Assembly: GCA_902729315.2 (NCBI GenBank)
Contig: LR746272.1
Span: forward strand, 496,001 to 560,000
Direction: 5' to 3'
DNA: 64,000 bases
Source: Spirodela intermedia
Lineage: Eukaryota; Streptophyta; Magnoliopsida; Alismatales; Araceae
Shown one piece after another: positions 25,964 to 38,775 of the stretch. The translations under genes and the position numbers were made by a program. The first letter of the stretch is position 1. Each line of letters starts with the position of its first letter. The notes under the pieces were generated by a model. That model was given only the letters and a program-made list of their open reading frames with translations. It made no database searches and was not told the origin of the DNA.

Positions 25964-28635
25964 CTTCTACAACCACGCAGGACGATCCCACGCCCTAACG
26001 CGAAGGTGGGGAGCCGGGGCTGCTTAAACCCTAGCAGACGGGTGGGTTTCCACTTCGAAGCCGTGGGTGGCGGCAAGGCAAAGAAACCACCTGAACGGTA
26101 ACTAGGCCCATTCTAATTGGGCTGCTGAGGACCAAAAGCCCAGGCCCGCTATACGTACGTAGCTATTTGCGTACGTCGCAGTGCGCACCTGGCGCTGCGT
26201 CCGAAGACACGTTCCTAATGGGCCAAATTCTTTCAACCGGGCGGCCCTGTACTGTACGAAACGGGCCCAAATCGAGGCCAAAAGTGCCAACGCGTTATAT
26301 CTCTCTCTAGGTCTCTCTCTCGGGCGCTTCACTTCGAGACCACGTGTTCAACACGTGCGCGAGCTTGATCAAAGGTCACGTATGCAATTTTCTTTTTCCG
26401 ACGGGCTCCGTTGACATTCGTGCGGATACCTCATAACGCAGATGCATTTGGTGATCAGGTGAGTGACCGCCGGCGACCGAACGAAGAATAGAGGAATAAA
26501 TAATCCTCACCTGGGGTTTTATTTATTTATTAATTTGGATAAAATGAGGATAAAAAGGAGTAAAGTCCATTCTCGAGCTATTTGGCGCGGCCAGCGCGGC
26601 AGGGGCCCAGTGGGCCCAAACACCTGAACCAATGGACTTCCCAGCGGCAACATCGCCGCCAGCCGGCGCCGATTAGATGAGAGATATGACGTGGACAGCC
26701 GGCAATGATTTTCGTGCGACGTGTCGCGCCGTTGACCACCAGGGCTCGGCGCCGACGGGCAGTTTCGCCGTGGCAGAACCTGGTCGCCTCAGGACAGCTG
26801 TAGGCGGCAGTTGCGCCGCCCACCTCCGCCGGGCGGCCGTCGGATCTTGCGGCAGACTTTCTCGGATTTCCCCGCGTTTCGGGTTATTGCGGCGGGCCAC
26901 GTCCCCCTAACCCCCACACTAACTTCCAGCCCAGATGACCAGGAGCCCGGGTTATGGACGAGTCGTCCCGCCGATCCGCCGCTCCCGAGGGGAAAATCAC
27001 GAGTGAACTCGGCAGGCATAACCGAAGTCACACACTCGCTGGGTTGTTAACTATGTGCCGGATGGGGTCGACTCGGTGTTTGTTCTTGGCTCTTCGGTGG
27101 TCAACGTAACGGTTTACCCCGGCGACGTCGCTGTCGGGCAGGCGCTGGGGGTAAACGGCGGCGGGCCCAGAAGGTAGTTACCCCCGGCGGCGCGGGCCCA
27201 GCGGGGGAGAACGCAGCCCATCAAAGATGGGCCCCACTTACCTCGCCAGGAGGCCCGCCAAGTTGGGGCCGACGAAGTGTCGACATCGGGAGGGAGGGAA
27301 AAAGGTTGGCCCTTGCCATTGACTAGTCAAAGAGACTTGGTGACCCTTCATTGCATGTCCACTGACCGTCGGATCAAACATCGAGCGTCCATCCGGTGGG
27401 CCATCGTGGGGCCCAGAAAGGTCCCTCGACGTACTATCACGCCAGACCCTGTCTGAAGCAAGACACACGAGCATTAAATCCTTACTGGCCCACCACGATC
27501 ATAATCATTACAAATTCAGACCCGTATGCGCGCGATATATGTCTCGACAGGTGCCCCAATTCTTCCACGACGGCTCCTCTTTGTCTCTCCTGTACCGGAT
27601 TGAATCAGGGCCCTCCATCTCGTGGCCTATTCAACCAACCGGCTGACGGATATATCTGTCCGATCTATAACGAAAGGCTTCTCGTGCGGAGTTTATCGCA
27701 CGCGGCGCAGCAGACCACAACCTTCCACTTTTCAGGATCACGCCACCCAATCTAGCCGTCCATGCCACGTTACTCGGGAAGTGGACCATGAAAAAAAATA
27801 AGCCTTTATACGGACTTTATCTACGGAACTGCCACTCCCCCGGAAGTTACCGTTTTTCAGCCAGCGGTCCCCAGTACGCGGACCACGTGCTCGAAGAACG
27901 TAAAGGCGTTCCCTGTCCGAAAATGATACACGCCGTCGGATTGATCGAGCCCCCCCTCCCGCTGGCGCTTTACGGCACGCCATTTATTTCGAACGAGGAC
28001 CATCTGATCGGCGGACCCAGTCTCCGCGCCATGCATGGCATGTGTCCGCCTCTGACTCGTGGCAGAGATGGACCCGTCGGACCGGCAGCGTACTGGCGGC
28101 GTTCACCAATGGGGCGGCGGCCCGGATTCCATCACTGAGATTCCCCGGCGTATTTTTCTTAAACCCGATTCCGATAATTAATTAATCACATGCTCGTGCT
28201 CGCTACCCACTAATCATAGATCAACGGCACAATCAGCGCACCAGACGACGTGCATTGTTGCAGCTTAAGATGTGGCCGTCGGTGTTAACCTCTCCGAGGA
28301 GGATTAGTCGGCGGGTTTCTATTTAATGATGTCGGCGGCGGCGCGGGGGGGGGAGGGGAGTGGAGTATGCGGCTAGCCGTCCCTGCTAGACCGTTGCCCG
28401 AAGGGGCCAGGGCCTGGGGGCGGCGGCGTTGGTCCAGAGGAAATGCGAGGAGTATCGCGGAGAAGTTAAGTAGACGGCGGCGCGATTTGGGTAAAAATGG
28501 TGGGTAGTGGGGAAAGGCGCCGCCTTCTTCTTCGTCGTCTTCTTCCCACTGTAGCTCCACTCTCGCTTCCTAGCCCGCCGCCGTCCCCTGAGCCGGCGGA
28601 CAGCTTTCTCCGTCGTGTGTGTGAATAAGCAGGAG
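25964..28635. other. NUP107-ARF divergent intergenic region
   Basis: The intergenic space between two divergently transcribed genes. It is GC-rich and contains no recognisable gene. NUP107 promoter elements should lie within the first few hundred bases above 25964 and ARF promoter elements below 28635. Several TTGAC cores are present but are individually uninformative. Confidence 0.5.
26342..26358. promoter_or_regulatory. Paired G-boxes upstream of NUP107
   Basis: Two CACGTG palindromes, 26342-26347 and 26353-26358, are separated by five bases and lie about 380 bases upstream of the NUP107 start codon. Centre-to-centre spacing is 11 bases, about one helical turn. Binding by bZIP or bHLH dimers is inferred from the motif only. 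Confidence 0.5.
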
Positions 28636-29253
28636 AGAAAGAGAGAGAGAGAGAGCAGTCTTCCATGGAGAATTCCTCTGCCGCGGAGAGAGCACAGTCT
28701 CCACGAGATTAGACCGTCTGGGGCCCATGCCCTTCACTGCAGAGAAGGTCGCCCAGTTGGAGGAAAGCGACTAGGACAGTGGGCGAGAGCGGTCGTGGGT
28801 CACGCTCTCAGGTGGTGAGCGAGAGGAAGAAGCCGGCGGAATCAGCGTCCGCCGCCGGAGGCCAGATTGGTGGGTACCAGACTGAGATCCCACACCAGAG
28901 CAGGGAGGCGAGGAAGAGGAAGAGGACGACGACGTAATATGGAGGGGTATTCGGGTAATATGGTGCCGGAATGAGGGCCATTTTTGGGTTGTAGTGCCGC
29001 GGCAACGGCGGAGCGGGGTCGCCCAGGAGGTTGGTTCAAAGGGAGGAGGATCTCCGAAGGGGGAGAGGGAATGGAGAAGGGAAGGCTGGTTGACATGGGA
29101 GCGCGCACAAGCTGCTTGTGGTAAGTCGCCAGAGGGGACAGCTATTGCCCCTATTGTTCTCCCGCAGTGGGGGAGGAGGGGGGGGGAGGGAACTTGGTGG
29201 GGCGGGTGCTGGTGGGATCACCTTCTTCTTCCTCCCCCGGCGGCCGCATCAGA
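28636..29253 (+). promoter_or_regulatory. ARF leader with upstream ORFs
   Basis: This is probably the 5' leader of the ARF gene. It begins near a GA tract (about 28638-28655), common in plant leaders. Two complete upstream ORFs are present: 28665-28712 (15 residues, starts MENSS, stop TAG) and 28727-28774 (15 residues, starts MPFTAEK, stop TAG). Further ATGs occur before 29254. The transcript start and any leader intron cannot be seen, so inclusion of these ORFs in the mRNA is inferred. Confidence 0.5.
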
Positions 29254-32200
29254 ATGAAGGCTCCATCGACCGGGTTCTCAGCGAACCCAACAGAAGGTAT
29301 TCCCATGGGCTTTCTTCGTTTCTGGACCGCCGTGTCTCCTTTCTTCCGCTCCATCGCGTGTTTTTCCCTTCAATCTGTGGACGATTCACTGGCTACGATG
29401 TCGTTCTTGCTTTGCGAGTGCGGAAAAAACCTGCCTAATGAGGGGAGCAGAGGCGGTGATCTCCTGCCATTTCTAACTTGCCGCGTTCGGCGGCGGCCTC
29501 CGTAGATCTCCTGCCGTGGGATGAGGATTCCCGCGCCAATCCCTTCGTGTTCCAAGGGTACCCTCCTCGGTACTTACCGCCAGGCTAGAAAGGAAGGGCT
29601 CTCTAAAATGTCTATGGCTAGGAAGGTCATCCCCCCCTGGGGTTGGTTCTCTCTCATGGGCCAACAGAGACCTCGACGACGGATCTATTGTCGCCGGAAG
29701 GGGAGGTTGCCCGCCTGTAGGCTGGTCGTAGCGAGGAGCTCTTGGGAAGAAAAAAAAAAAAAAAAGGAGTTCTGGCTGTGATCTTACGTGAGTCATGCTG
29801 TTGTTGTAGATTGTCTTCCTCGATAGCATCATCACAAGCCTAAATTCGGTTGACCTGCGTTGCTGCCTCTCGGTTTCATGCTATCATCAATGGCACAGTT
29901 TCACGAATTGGGTTGACCTCACCTCGAATGGATCATCACTTCGTGCTTGTGTTCCTCTAATTGCGTTTTTTTTTAAAATCGAAAGAGGCGGAGAGGAAGA
30001 ACATCAATTCGGAGCTATGGCATGCCTGCGCTGGGCCTCTGGTCTCAATCCCTCCGGTGGGCAGCCTTGTGGTCTACTTCCCACAAGGTCACAGCGAACA
30101 GGTATCTGATATTAGAAACCCTAATCCGCCTACCCTTCCTCCCCCCCTCTCTCTCCCTCTCTCTCTCTCTCTTTCTCTCCCATAGTTTATCAATAAGCTT
30201 ATCTTGGGCTCTTTCGTTCTGTACCAGGTAGCTGCTTCTATGCAGAAGGACACCGACAGCATCCCCAGCTATCCGTCTCTGCCATCTAAGTTGATCTGCC
30301 TGCTGCACAATGTGACCCTACACGTATGCGAAGTTCCCGACTTTCTCTCCGCAGAATACGCCCTCTGGCTGACCAGGTGGGTTCTTCTTTTCCTCACTCT
30401 TCTGCGTGTTCTTCCTCAGGCCGACCCCGAAACAGACGAGGTTTATGCGGAGATGACGCTGCAGCCTGTGTCTAAAGTAGGTCAGCAGCTACGTTGATAC
30501 CAGGGTTTCTATTCTTAGGCAATCTCCTGCGTGTTCGACTCATCTGGCTGCTTGATTCCTTCATCCAGTGCGATCGAGAGGCATTTCTGGCCTCAGATCT
30601 GGGTCTGAAGCAGAACAGGCAGCCGTCCGAGTTCTTCTGCAAGACGCTCACTGCCAGCGACACCAGCACCCATGGCGGGTTCTCCGTGCCCCGCCGCGCG
30701 GCGGAGAAGATATTCCCTCCATTGGTAAGGAGACCCCATTGACTAGAATTCCGAGTACCCAAATGCCGCTGCTGATTGGAATCGGATGTTCTGTAGGATT
30801 TCTCGATGCAGCCTCCCGCACAGGAACTGTCTGCAAAGGACCTGCATGATGCTTCGTGGACATTTAGACACATTTATCGAGGTGTTCATCTGATTTTTTT
30901 CTCAAAAATAAAATAAAATCAGGGTTTGGAAGGGAGAGGAAATTATTTCCAGAGTGGGTGAGTGATGGGTGTTTGACTGAATTGTAGGTCAACCCAAGAG
31001 ACATCTGCTGACCACGGGCTGGAGTGTGTTCGTCGGCACCAAGAGACTCCTCGCCGGCGACTCTGTCCTATTTGTGAGGTCAACGCATCCTCTGCTCTGC
31101 CTCCACATTGCCAATCCATTTATTTGTTCACTTATCTTCTTTTTTTTCTCTGCAGAGATGAGAAATCGCAGCTGCTACTTGGCGTGAGGCGCGCAGTCAG
31201 GCAGCCGCCATCTCTCTCCTCCTCGGTCTTGTCCAGTGACAGCATGCACATCGGAATCCTGGCGGCCGCCGCCCATGCCGCCGCCAACAACAGCCCCTTC
31301 ACGATCTTCTACAACCCCAGGTGCCGCATGCTCCCCCCCTCAACCCTGGGGCTGCCTCCCGTTATCTTTTGCTCTGCTGCACTTACAGAGAATCTCCATG
31401 GCTCCTGGCTTGGCAGGGCAACGCGATCAGAGTTCGTCATCCCCCTGGCCAAGTACTACAAGGCGGTGTACACCCAGGTCTCTGTGGGGATGCGGTTCAG
31501 GATGATGTTCGAGACCGAGGAGTCGGGGATCCGCAGGTACATGGGAACGATCACCGGCATCAGCGATCTGGATCCCGACCGCTGGCGGAATTCTCAGTGG
31601 CGGAACCTCCAGGTCAATCCGCTTCCATTTTTAATTCTGGGTTTTTCGAAAAAAAAAAGTAAATTTATTTGCTTTATCTGTTGGCTTCTTACAGTTCTTC
31701 GCAATGCGCAGGTTGGCTGGGACGAGTCGGCGACCGGCGAGCGGAGGAGCCGGGTCTCGGTGTGGGAGATTGAGCCCGTCGCCACCCCCTTCTACCTCTG
31801 CTCTCCCTTCTTCCGGCCCAAGCTTCCGCGGCTGCCGGGGATTCTCGGTAAAGATAATCTCTGCTCTGCGTGTTGGAAATGCGGAGGGTTTTGAGTTCTG
31901 TGGATGATTTTCTCCCTTTGGTGTTGTTGCCAGATGAGGAAGGTGAAGTGGAGAATGGGTTCAAGCGGGGGGGAGGGTGGCTGGGGGAGGAGGGGCAGGG
32001 GCCGATCTTGGCGGGGCTGAACCTGATGCAGTGGATGAGCATGCAGCAGGGGCCCCAGAGCATGGCATCGGCCGCGTCCCAGGCGGGGCTCTTCCAGGCC
32101 CTGGTCTCGTCGGGCGCCTTCCAAGGCGGCGCCGCCAGCGGGGATGACCCTTCCAGGTTGCTGAATTTCCAGCCCCAAGGCTCCGCCCTCCCCAACCCGC

Positions 32201-34008
32201 AGCCGCCTCCTCTCAGACCCCCCCCTCAGCAGGCCCTTCAGCTTCCTCAGCAGCAGCAGCAGCAGCAGTTGCTGCAGCCACTGGTGATGGCTCGTCCGCC
32301 ACCGCCGCAGCAACAGATGATGATGATGATGCCACCTCTTCACATCCAGCAGCAGCAGCAGCAGCAACAGCAGAGTCAAACGAGGCAGGTGGGGAGTGGC
32401 GTGGTTCTTCTGGATCATCAGCAGCAGCAGATGGTGCAGGCGCAGACGCTCGGCGGCGGGCAGGCCATGGGGCAGAACCAGCAGCAACAGCAGGTTTCTA
32501 ACCAGCTCCTCCTACAGGCTCTCCCAAACCCTAACGCCCAGGCCCATCAGAACGCGTATCTTCTGAACCAGAACCCACCCCAGACGCCGGCCGTGCAGCT
32601 CCAGCAGCAGCTGGAGCAGCAGCGGCTGCTAGTGCAGCAGCAGCAGCTGGTGCAGCAGATACAGTTGACCCAACCGCAGTTTCAGCTGCAGCTGCTGCAG
32701 AAGCTGCAACAGCAGCAACAGGTGCTCTCGCAGCTCAGCCCACATCTGCAGCCCCAGCTCCCGCAGTCGTCGGGGCCACTCCAGGGTCAACTCACTCATC
32801 CCCCGCCGCCGCCACCACCGCCGCCGCCGCCGCTGCAGGAGAAGCCCAGCGGCATGCTGCTCTCTCCGACGTCCCCGAAACATCAGCAATATTTCAAGCC
32901 CCAGATTGAAGCGCCATTGGGGCTGCCCTCCTCCAAGGCCCAGCCGGGGCCGCCTCTCATGCCGCCGGCGGAGCCACCGGCAGGGAATCTGCTCCACGAG
33001 CTCCGGTGCCGGCCGGATCCCTGCATCAAGAACGAAGCCCACAGCGCGAGGGAGGCGGAGCATCCCACCGGCTACCGCCACGGCACGACCGACCACCTGG
33101 ACGCCTCCTCCTCGGCCACCTCTTTCTGCCTGGACGGCGGCGCTGCCCAGGAGAGTTTCTCCCTCCCGCCGCTCTGCTTGGACAGCGACATCGCTAACGT
33201 TGGCCTGTCGCCTGACGCCCTCCTCCTCAAGGGCTTCAGCTCCGGCAGAGACCTTCAGGGCCTATTGATGGCTGGCTACGGCGGCAGCCAGAGGGACCCG
33301 GAACCAGAGATCAGCTCCCAGTCGTTCGGCGTGCCCGGAATCTCCTTTAGAGCGAGCTCCTCCGGAGAGGCTGCCGCCGTCGCCGCCGCCGCCGGCCCAG
33401 CGAACGAGAACGGGGCGTTGAATCGAGGACCGTGGCCGGGGCAGCAGCATCGGATGCGGACGTACACCAAGGTTTGACCTCGCCAGACTTCTCGCTCCTG
33501 TTTTGAGGAGTTTACAGGCCCTCTGACTTCTTCTTCTTCTTGCTCGAAGGTCCAAAAACGGGGCTCCGTGGGGAGGTGCATCGACGTCACCCGGTACAAG
33601 GGGTACGGCGAGCTCCGCCGCGACCTCGCCGCCATGTTCGGGATCGAGGGCCAGCTGGAGGATCCCCACCGGACGGACTGGAAGCTGGTGTACGTGGACC
33701 ACGAGAACGACATCCTCCTCGTGGGAGACGACCCCTGGGAGTAAGTCAACGGCGCCGCCTTTTCAATGATTTGCCATAAATGGGAGCTGATCCCCGTCCT
33801 CCCGGTTCTATGTATCCGTCCCCTTTTCAGGGAATTCGTGAGCTGTGTGCAGAGCATCAAGATACTGTCCGCCGCCGAGGTGCAGCAGATGAGTTTGGAC
33901 AACCTGGTCAACGCGCCCGTGGATAACCCGGCCTGCAGCGGCTCCGACAACGGCAATCTATGGAAGGGCCATTACGACGACAACTCGGGAGCCTCCTTTG
34001 GCCGTTAA
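29254..34008 (+). CDS. ARF19-like: Auxin response factor, ARF7/ARF19-type activator
   Basis: Thirteen exons give 1015 residues: 29254-29296, 29986-30101, 30228-30323, 30420-30476, 30569-30724, 30797-30881, 30988-31078, 31156-31320, 31417-31612, 31712-31847, 31934-33471, 33550-33740, 33831-34008. The start [14 protein letters not shown] matches the ARF7/19 clade. The B3 DNA-binding domain (about residues 125-228) has [20 protein letters not shown] and [12 protein letters not shown]. The ARF domain follows ([46 protein letters not shown]). Exon 11 encodes a glutamine-rich middle region (about 381-890) with poly-Q and poly-P runs, the mark of activating class-A ARFs. The C-terminal PB1 domain has the basic face [10 protein letters not shown] and the acidic motif [17 protein letters not shown]. 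It acts in the nucleus on auxin-responsive promoters and is held in check by Aux/IAA proteins. Confidence 0.95.
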
Positions 34009-34489
34009 CCAACAAGTTCACCCCGCCCTACCCCTCCCATGCGGCAAGAACTGAGGATTTTGGGCGATCCGTTGACCGGGCATCCCATTTTCTCTCTCTT
34101 ATAGGAGAGAGCGACTGGGAGCCGTTTGATGTACATACGCGACGGTGAGATCGTCCTACCTGACAACAGAAAATTTTCTGAGGCATAATTTGACGCGAGT
34201 TGACTCGTCACCTGTCAAGAATCCAACACCAGTTGACTGACTGCCCAAGGTGAACGGCAATCTACTCTCTCAAAATTTATGCTGCTCAAAGAATACAGGG
34301 TATATAGGGTTGACCCATCCCCTTCAAACGTCAACGGAAAAGGCAAAATCTGAAACAGAGACAAGACACCGAGAAATAATTCGATTTAATTGAGAACTGA
34401 TCTACAAAAATCTGATCACACACGTCGTACAGGTCTTCTTTCTTCTTTCTTCATCGCCATGGAGTTCTTGACCAGCAGTGACAAAACTA
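34009..34489. other. Convergent 3' ends of ARF and CPN20
   Basis: A 481-base gap between convergent genes that should hold both 3' untranslated regions. Nothing else is recognisable. Confidence 0.6.
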
Positions 34490-37400
34490 CTATGAGAGGA
34501 TGGCCATTACATCGTTTTCCCTCAGCGTGATGTAATCGGAACTATCGGCCCCCTTAAATTCGCTCCCTGCGTACCTGGAGTAGAGGACGGTGCTGCCCGG
34601 CTTCACAGTCAACGCCTTCCTGCTGCCCTCCTCGTCCAGGGCGCCGGGACCCACCGCAACAATCTGCCCAAGTCAACCCATCCTCCTGTCAGACTGCAAG
34701 AAAAAAAAAGAAGAGGCAGATGAGGGACTTACAGTCCCGATAGAGGGCTTCTCCTTAGATGCCTCGGTCAGCAACAGCCCGCCGGCGGTCTTCTCCTCAG
34801 CTTGGGCGACCTGGGGTGATCATTTTCAGGGGAAAATCGGGAGCAGACCCAGCAAGAGAGGGAGGTTCTCACGAGACAAACCAAGTAATTTTCTAGGAAT
34901 AAATAAAAAAATATTCAAGCACAAGGAACTCGTCTTTGACATCGACATGGGTCAGCAGAAGAAGTCAACCTTGATAAGGACGCGGTCGTTGAGTGGCTTG
35001 AGGTCCTTGATGTCATCTGTTTCGAGCACACCCACAACATCTTCCTCCTTGAGAATAATGTGGCTGGCACCGTTCAGCTCAATATCAGTCCCCGCATACT
35101 TTGAGTAGACGACCTGTGCTCCAGCCTACTCCGGAGACATGGAATTTATCAGAAACTCTGATAAAGATTGATCGAGATAAATAAACACGCAGTGGAGAGA
35201 GACTACAGTTTTAACCAATGGAGAGATTTTCGCTGAGCATCAGTTTTAAAAAGCTCGATTTTGATATGATTTCATCGACGAAATCTCAGTATCAATATGC
35301 AAATCGTCATGTGCTCAGGTGAACCCAAACAAAGGCAGGAAGTTTCTGGGCATCATCAGTTTTAAAAAGCTCGATTCTGGAAAGATTTCATAGATGAATG
35401 TTCAATATCAATACTTAAATCAGCACGTGCTCTGGTGGTCTCAGTGCCAAAGGAGGGGGGAGGAACTCTGCCTCACATACGCCCGGATAAAACCCAAAGG
35501 AGAATATGGAAATGACAGAAGCTGACATCAAGGAGAATCAGACAGGAGATACTGAGCGTCAGTTTTAAAAAGCTCGATTATGATAAAATTCCATAGATGA
35601 ATTCTCAACATCAATATATTAATCATCACGTGCTCAGGTGATTCCAGTGTCATAGGGGAGGAAACTTTGCCTCACATACGCCCGGATAAAACCCAAAGGA
35701 GAATACGGACATGACAGAAGCTGACATCAAGGAGAATCAGACAGGAGATTACTGAGCATCAGTTTTAAAAAGCTCGATTATGATAAAATTTCATAGAAGA
35801 ATTCTCAACATCAAAATTTTAATCATCACGTGCTCAGGTGATCCCAATGCCATAGGGGGAGGAAACTCCGTCTCTTATACACCCAGATAAAACCAAATGA
35901 GAGTACGGAAAAGGCAGAAGCAGACATCAAGGCAAATCAGACAGGAGATTACTGAGCATCAGTTTTAAAAAGCTCGATTATGATAAAATTTCATAGAAGA
36001 ATTCTCAACATCGAAATTTGAATCATCACGTGCTCAGGTGATCCCAATGCCATAGGGGAGGAAACTGTCTCTTATACACCCAGATAAAACCAAAAGAGAG
36101 TACGGAAAAGGCAGAAGCAGACATCAAGGAAAATCAGACAGGCGTTCACTGAGCATCAGTTTTAAAAAGCTCGATTATGATAAGATTTCATAGAAGAATT
36201 CTCAACATCAAAATTTTAATCATCACGTGCTCAGGTGATCCCGGTCCCGCAGAGAGAAATTCTGCCTCACATCATCCACGATTAGACTTGAGAGATAAGA
36301 CAGGATCAGGCATTAAAAAAAATCATGCATGCGAGCGATTCTTTCGTATCAGTTTTAAAAAGATCAACTCTGGTATGATTTCACGGGAGGTCTGGATAAC
36401 GAACTATATATCATTATGTGCTCAGGTGATCCCAGTCCTGCAGTGACAAATTCTGCGTCACATCTTCTATGTAAATGTAGGCATTAAATGGGATAGCATT
36501 GAAAATTCCCGAGTACCATTTTTAAAACGCTAGAACTTGAAAAGAATTTATTGAACAAATCTCAATAAGAATGTCATCACCAAATACTCGGATGATCCCG
36601 GTTCCACAAGGAAAAGAGCTTGCCACAAACCTCTCGGATTTGAGTTAAATTAGCATCTAGAGAACGAGAAGTAGGCGTCAAGAAGATACGCGCAGGCATT
36701 CCATGAACATCGGATTCAGTTAGCTCGATCATGATCAGATTTCAAAGGTGAAATGTCATTATCAATAAAGCAATCATCATATGCAAAGGTGATCCCAAAC
36801 CCACAGGGAGAAAGAGCTGTCACAAATCATCCTACATTAATGTCGGAGGAGATTTCTAATATACACAACAAGAGATGACAAAGTTAGACATGGAATCCTG
36901 ATGAGTCCAGTTGGTAAAGTATATTTCACAAACTAAATTCAAAAAGGATGTGCTTAGAAATAAGAGACAGATATTGAAAACATAGAAAAGCATTGAAGGC
37001 TTTGATCTGAGAGTCACCTGAACACTGAGTTCCACCTTATTCTGGCCAATAGTTTTCCCACTTCCAACAGCGACGACTTCCCCGCCTTGAGGTTTCGTCT
37101 GAGCCGTTGATGGCAGCAGAATGCCTCCTACTGTCTTCTCCTCGGAGCTCTTAATCTTCACTAGCACTCTGTCACCGAGTGGTTTGACAGAGGTATACTT
37201 CAAACAAGAAATAAATGAATACAAGCTTTTAGATGAGCAGAATAGATTATGTAATAAAATAAGCAATCACAAAGAAAAGACGGCCTCATTTATTGAGTTC
37301 ACCCAATTAAAGCTTAAATCGCAGAAAATGACACGGATAAAATAAAGCATCAATGGATGACCGATTCGCAAGGGCAAAACAAAGCCATAGAAAGGACAAT

Positions 37401-37859
37401 GCAACCCATCAAATTCTAATAGATTGATGTTATCTCGAATTCTTCTTGGTTTCCACTTCACCGAAGAATAAATGTGACCCGGAAAATTTGAATCCACGTA
37501 CATAAAATAAACTGCAGCGCAAATGGTTGTCGTATAGAATTGGAGGAAGAATAAAACACGAAAGGAGCACGACGCTATAAACAGCTCACGAGTCTACTTC
37601 AAATTCACGCACAAATGAAGACAACAAGTGGCTGAAACCTGAAATGTCCAGAAAGCATGGGTACCTTTGGTGCGACGACGGTAGCGCTCCTTACAACAAG
37701 CCTTCGGAAGGACACCCGGGGGAGCCCTGCGCCGCAGGGACCCAGAGAAGTGGAGACTCTGAAAGCAGAAGGGCGAAGTCCCTCGTACTGGGACATGGCA
37801 ACTGTGGCCATCCTCCTTTCCCCAATGCAGGAAGAGCCCGTAAACTGCACAGTCGCCAT
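34490..37859 (-). CDS. CPN20: Chloroplast 20-kDa co-chaperonin (double Cpn10 domain)
   Basis: Five exons encode 260 residues: 37859-37665, 37197-37018, 35125-34970, 34810-34733 and 34663-34490. Exon 1 is a plastid transit peptide ([16 protein letters not shown], later [16 protein letters not shown]). Two Cpn10 domains follow in tandem. The first has [25 protein letters not shown] and [13 protein letters not shown]. The second has [37 protein letters not shown] and ends [15 protein letters not shown]. This tandem architecture is specific to plastid Cpn20/21, the lid of the Cpn60 chaperonin that folds Rubisco subunits and other stromal proteins. A second in-frame ATG sits 48 bases downstream, but the first gives the usual family N-terminus MAT. 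The intron between exons 2 and 3 (35126-37017) carries a satellite array. Confidence 0.95.
35235..36830. repeat. Satellite array of about 200-bp monomers in a CPN20 intron
   Basis: Eight to nine head-to-tail, diverged monomers fill most of the intron 35126-37017. Each begins near the block catcagttttaaaaagctcg. Copies of this block occur at about 35239, 35355, 35556, 35758, 35956, 36155, 36347, 36505 and 36708. The central copies are spaced 198-202 bases; outer copies are degenerate and one spacing is short. Each monomer also carries a block around atcatcacgtgctcaggtga. CACGTG is intact at 35424, 35627, 35827, 36027 and 36224 and mutated in the outer copies. Confidence 0.9.
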
Positions 37860-38775
37860 GGTGGAAGAACGGCAGCCGACCAGAGAACTGGATATACCTC
37901 GCCGTCGAACACAAGCAGCCCTAGCAGGCAGCGCAACGGCCTTTTAACGTCGGCCGGCCTTGTGGTGCTCCACAGGCACACATTTGCAATCGTACTCCGA
38001 CAGAAGAGCGTCGCTGAGTCTTCTCAGTATTTGTCTTCTTTGAAGCGATTGGTTTTATTAAACTTTATCTGCAGTCACAATAGTACCCGAATGAACCTTC
38101 CAGAACCTGTCAGACGCATGCCAATTTGGGCCGACTGGGAAGCCCAACAACGCCATCGCGATAGTGGGCTTCTCATCTCGGTGACAGAGGATAACGACCC
38201 CCGACATTTAGTAATGTCCCCATGAAAGTTTCACAATAACCGTAAGATCCTTTTACAATTAAATTTTTTTCTTAACCATGACTACCATCGTCTTTAGTGA
38301 GCAAGGTAAGGCCACAACCGGTACATACGTAAATAATAACTAAGTGACGGGCATATGGCAAGGCCCATTTATTACCTTTTTTATCTGGCCCATCTACTCT
38401 TTGTTAAAGCCCATCCCAGTGGGGGGCTGCTATTAACTTTGTGGGCTTATTTGGGCCGGCCCAGTTAAACCAAACTTGGAACGTGGGGAGATCCACGCCA
38501 GCGTAACGGTACAAACTCCCGCGCTGGTTGAAGAGGAGGTGGAGATTCACGACCGCAGGTACTCCCCCTCCGGTCGGGTCTTGGGGAAACGAGCGGAACC
38601 GAAAGCTCTAATTCGAGCAGAATCCCTCTCATCCCCAGCTCCTCCTCCAGCCGATTTCCCTCTGATTAGCGAGGGTGGGAGAGATGATCTCTCCCATTTG
38701 GAATTCTGGAAACCAGGTCGAGAGCCCAGAGGGAGGAAAGTAGTAGCGGCGGGGGGGTGGGGTCGAAGGGTAGTG
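37860..38775. promoter_or_regulatory. Bidirectional intergenic region of CPN20 and the USP-kinase
   Basis: The two genes are head to head with 916 bases between start codons, so this region must hold both promoters and leaders. The kinase-frame stays open upstream to about 38476 but has no ATG before 38776. No further gene is recognisable. Confidence 0.5.

Noticed and set aside
31792-32487. Leucine- and histidine-rich minus-strand frame over ARF exon 11
   Set aside because: It is the reverse translation of the poly-Q CAG codons of the ARF middle region.
35235-36830. CRISPR-like array
   Set aside because: The repeats are about 200 bases with no short unique spacers, and they lie inside an intron of a plant nuclear gene; this is a satellite.
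37644-38225. A 193-residue plus-strand open frame across the start of CPN20
   Set aside because: It is antisense to the CPN20 transit-peptide exon, resembles no family and has no support beyond length.
38476-38775. N-terminal extension of the kinase
   Set aside because: The frame is open but contains no ATG before 38776, and the family start is close to the USP domain.
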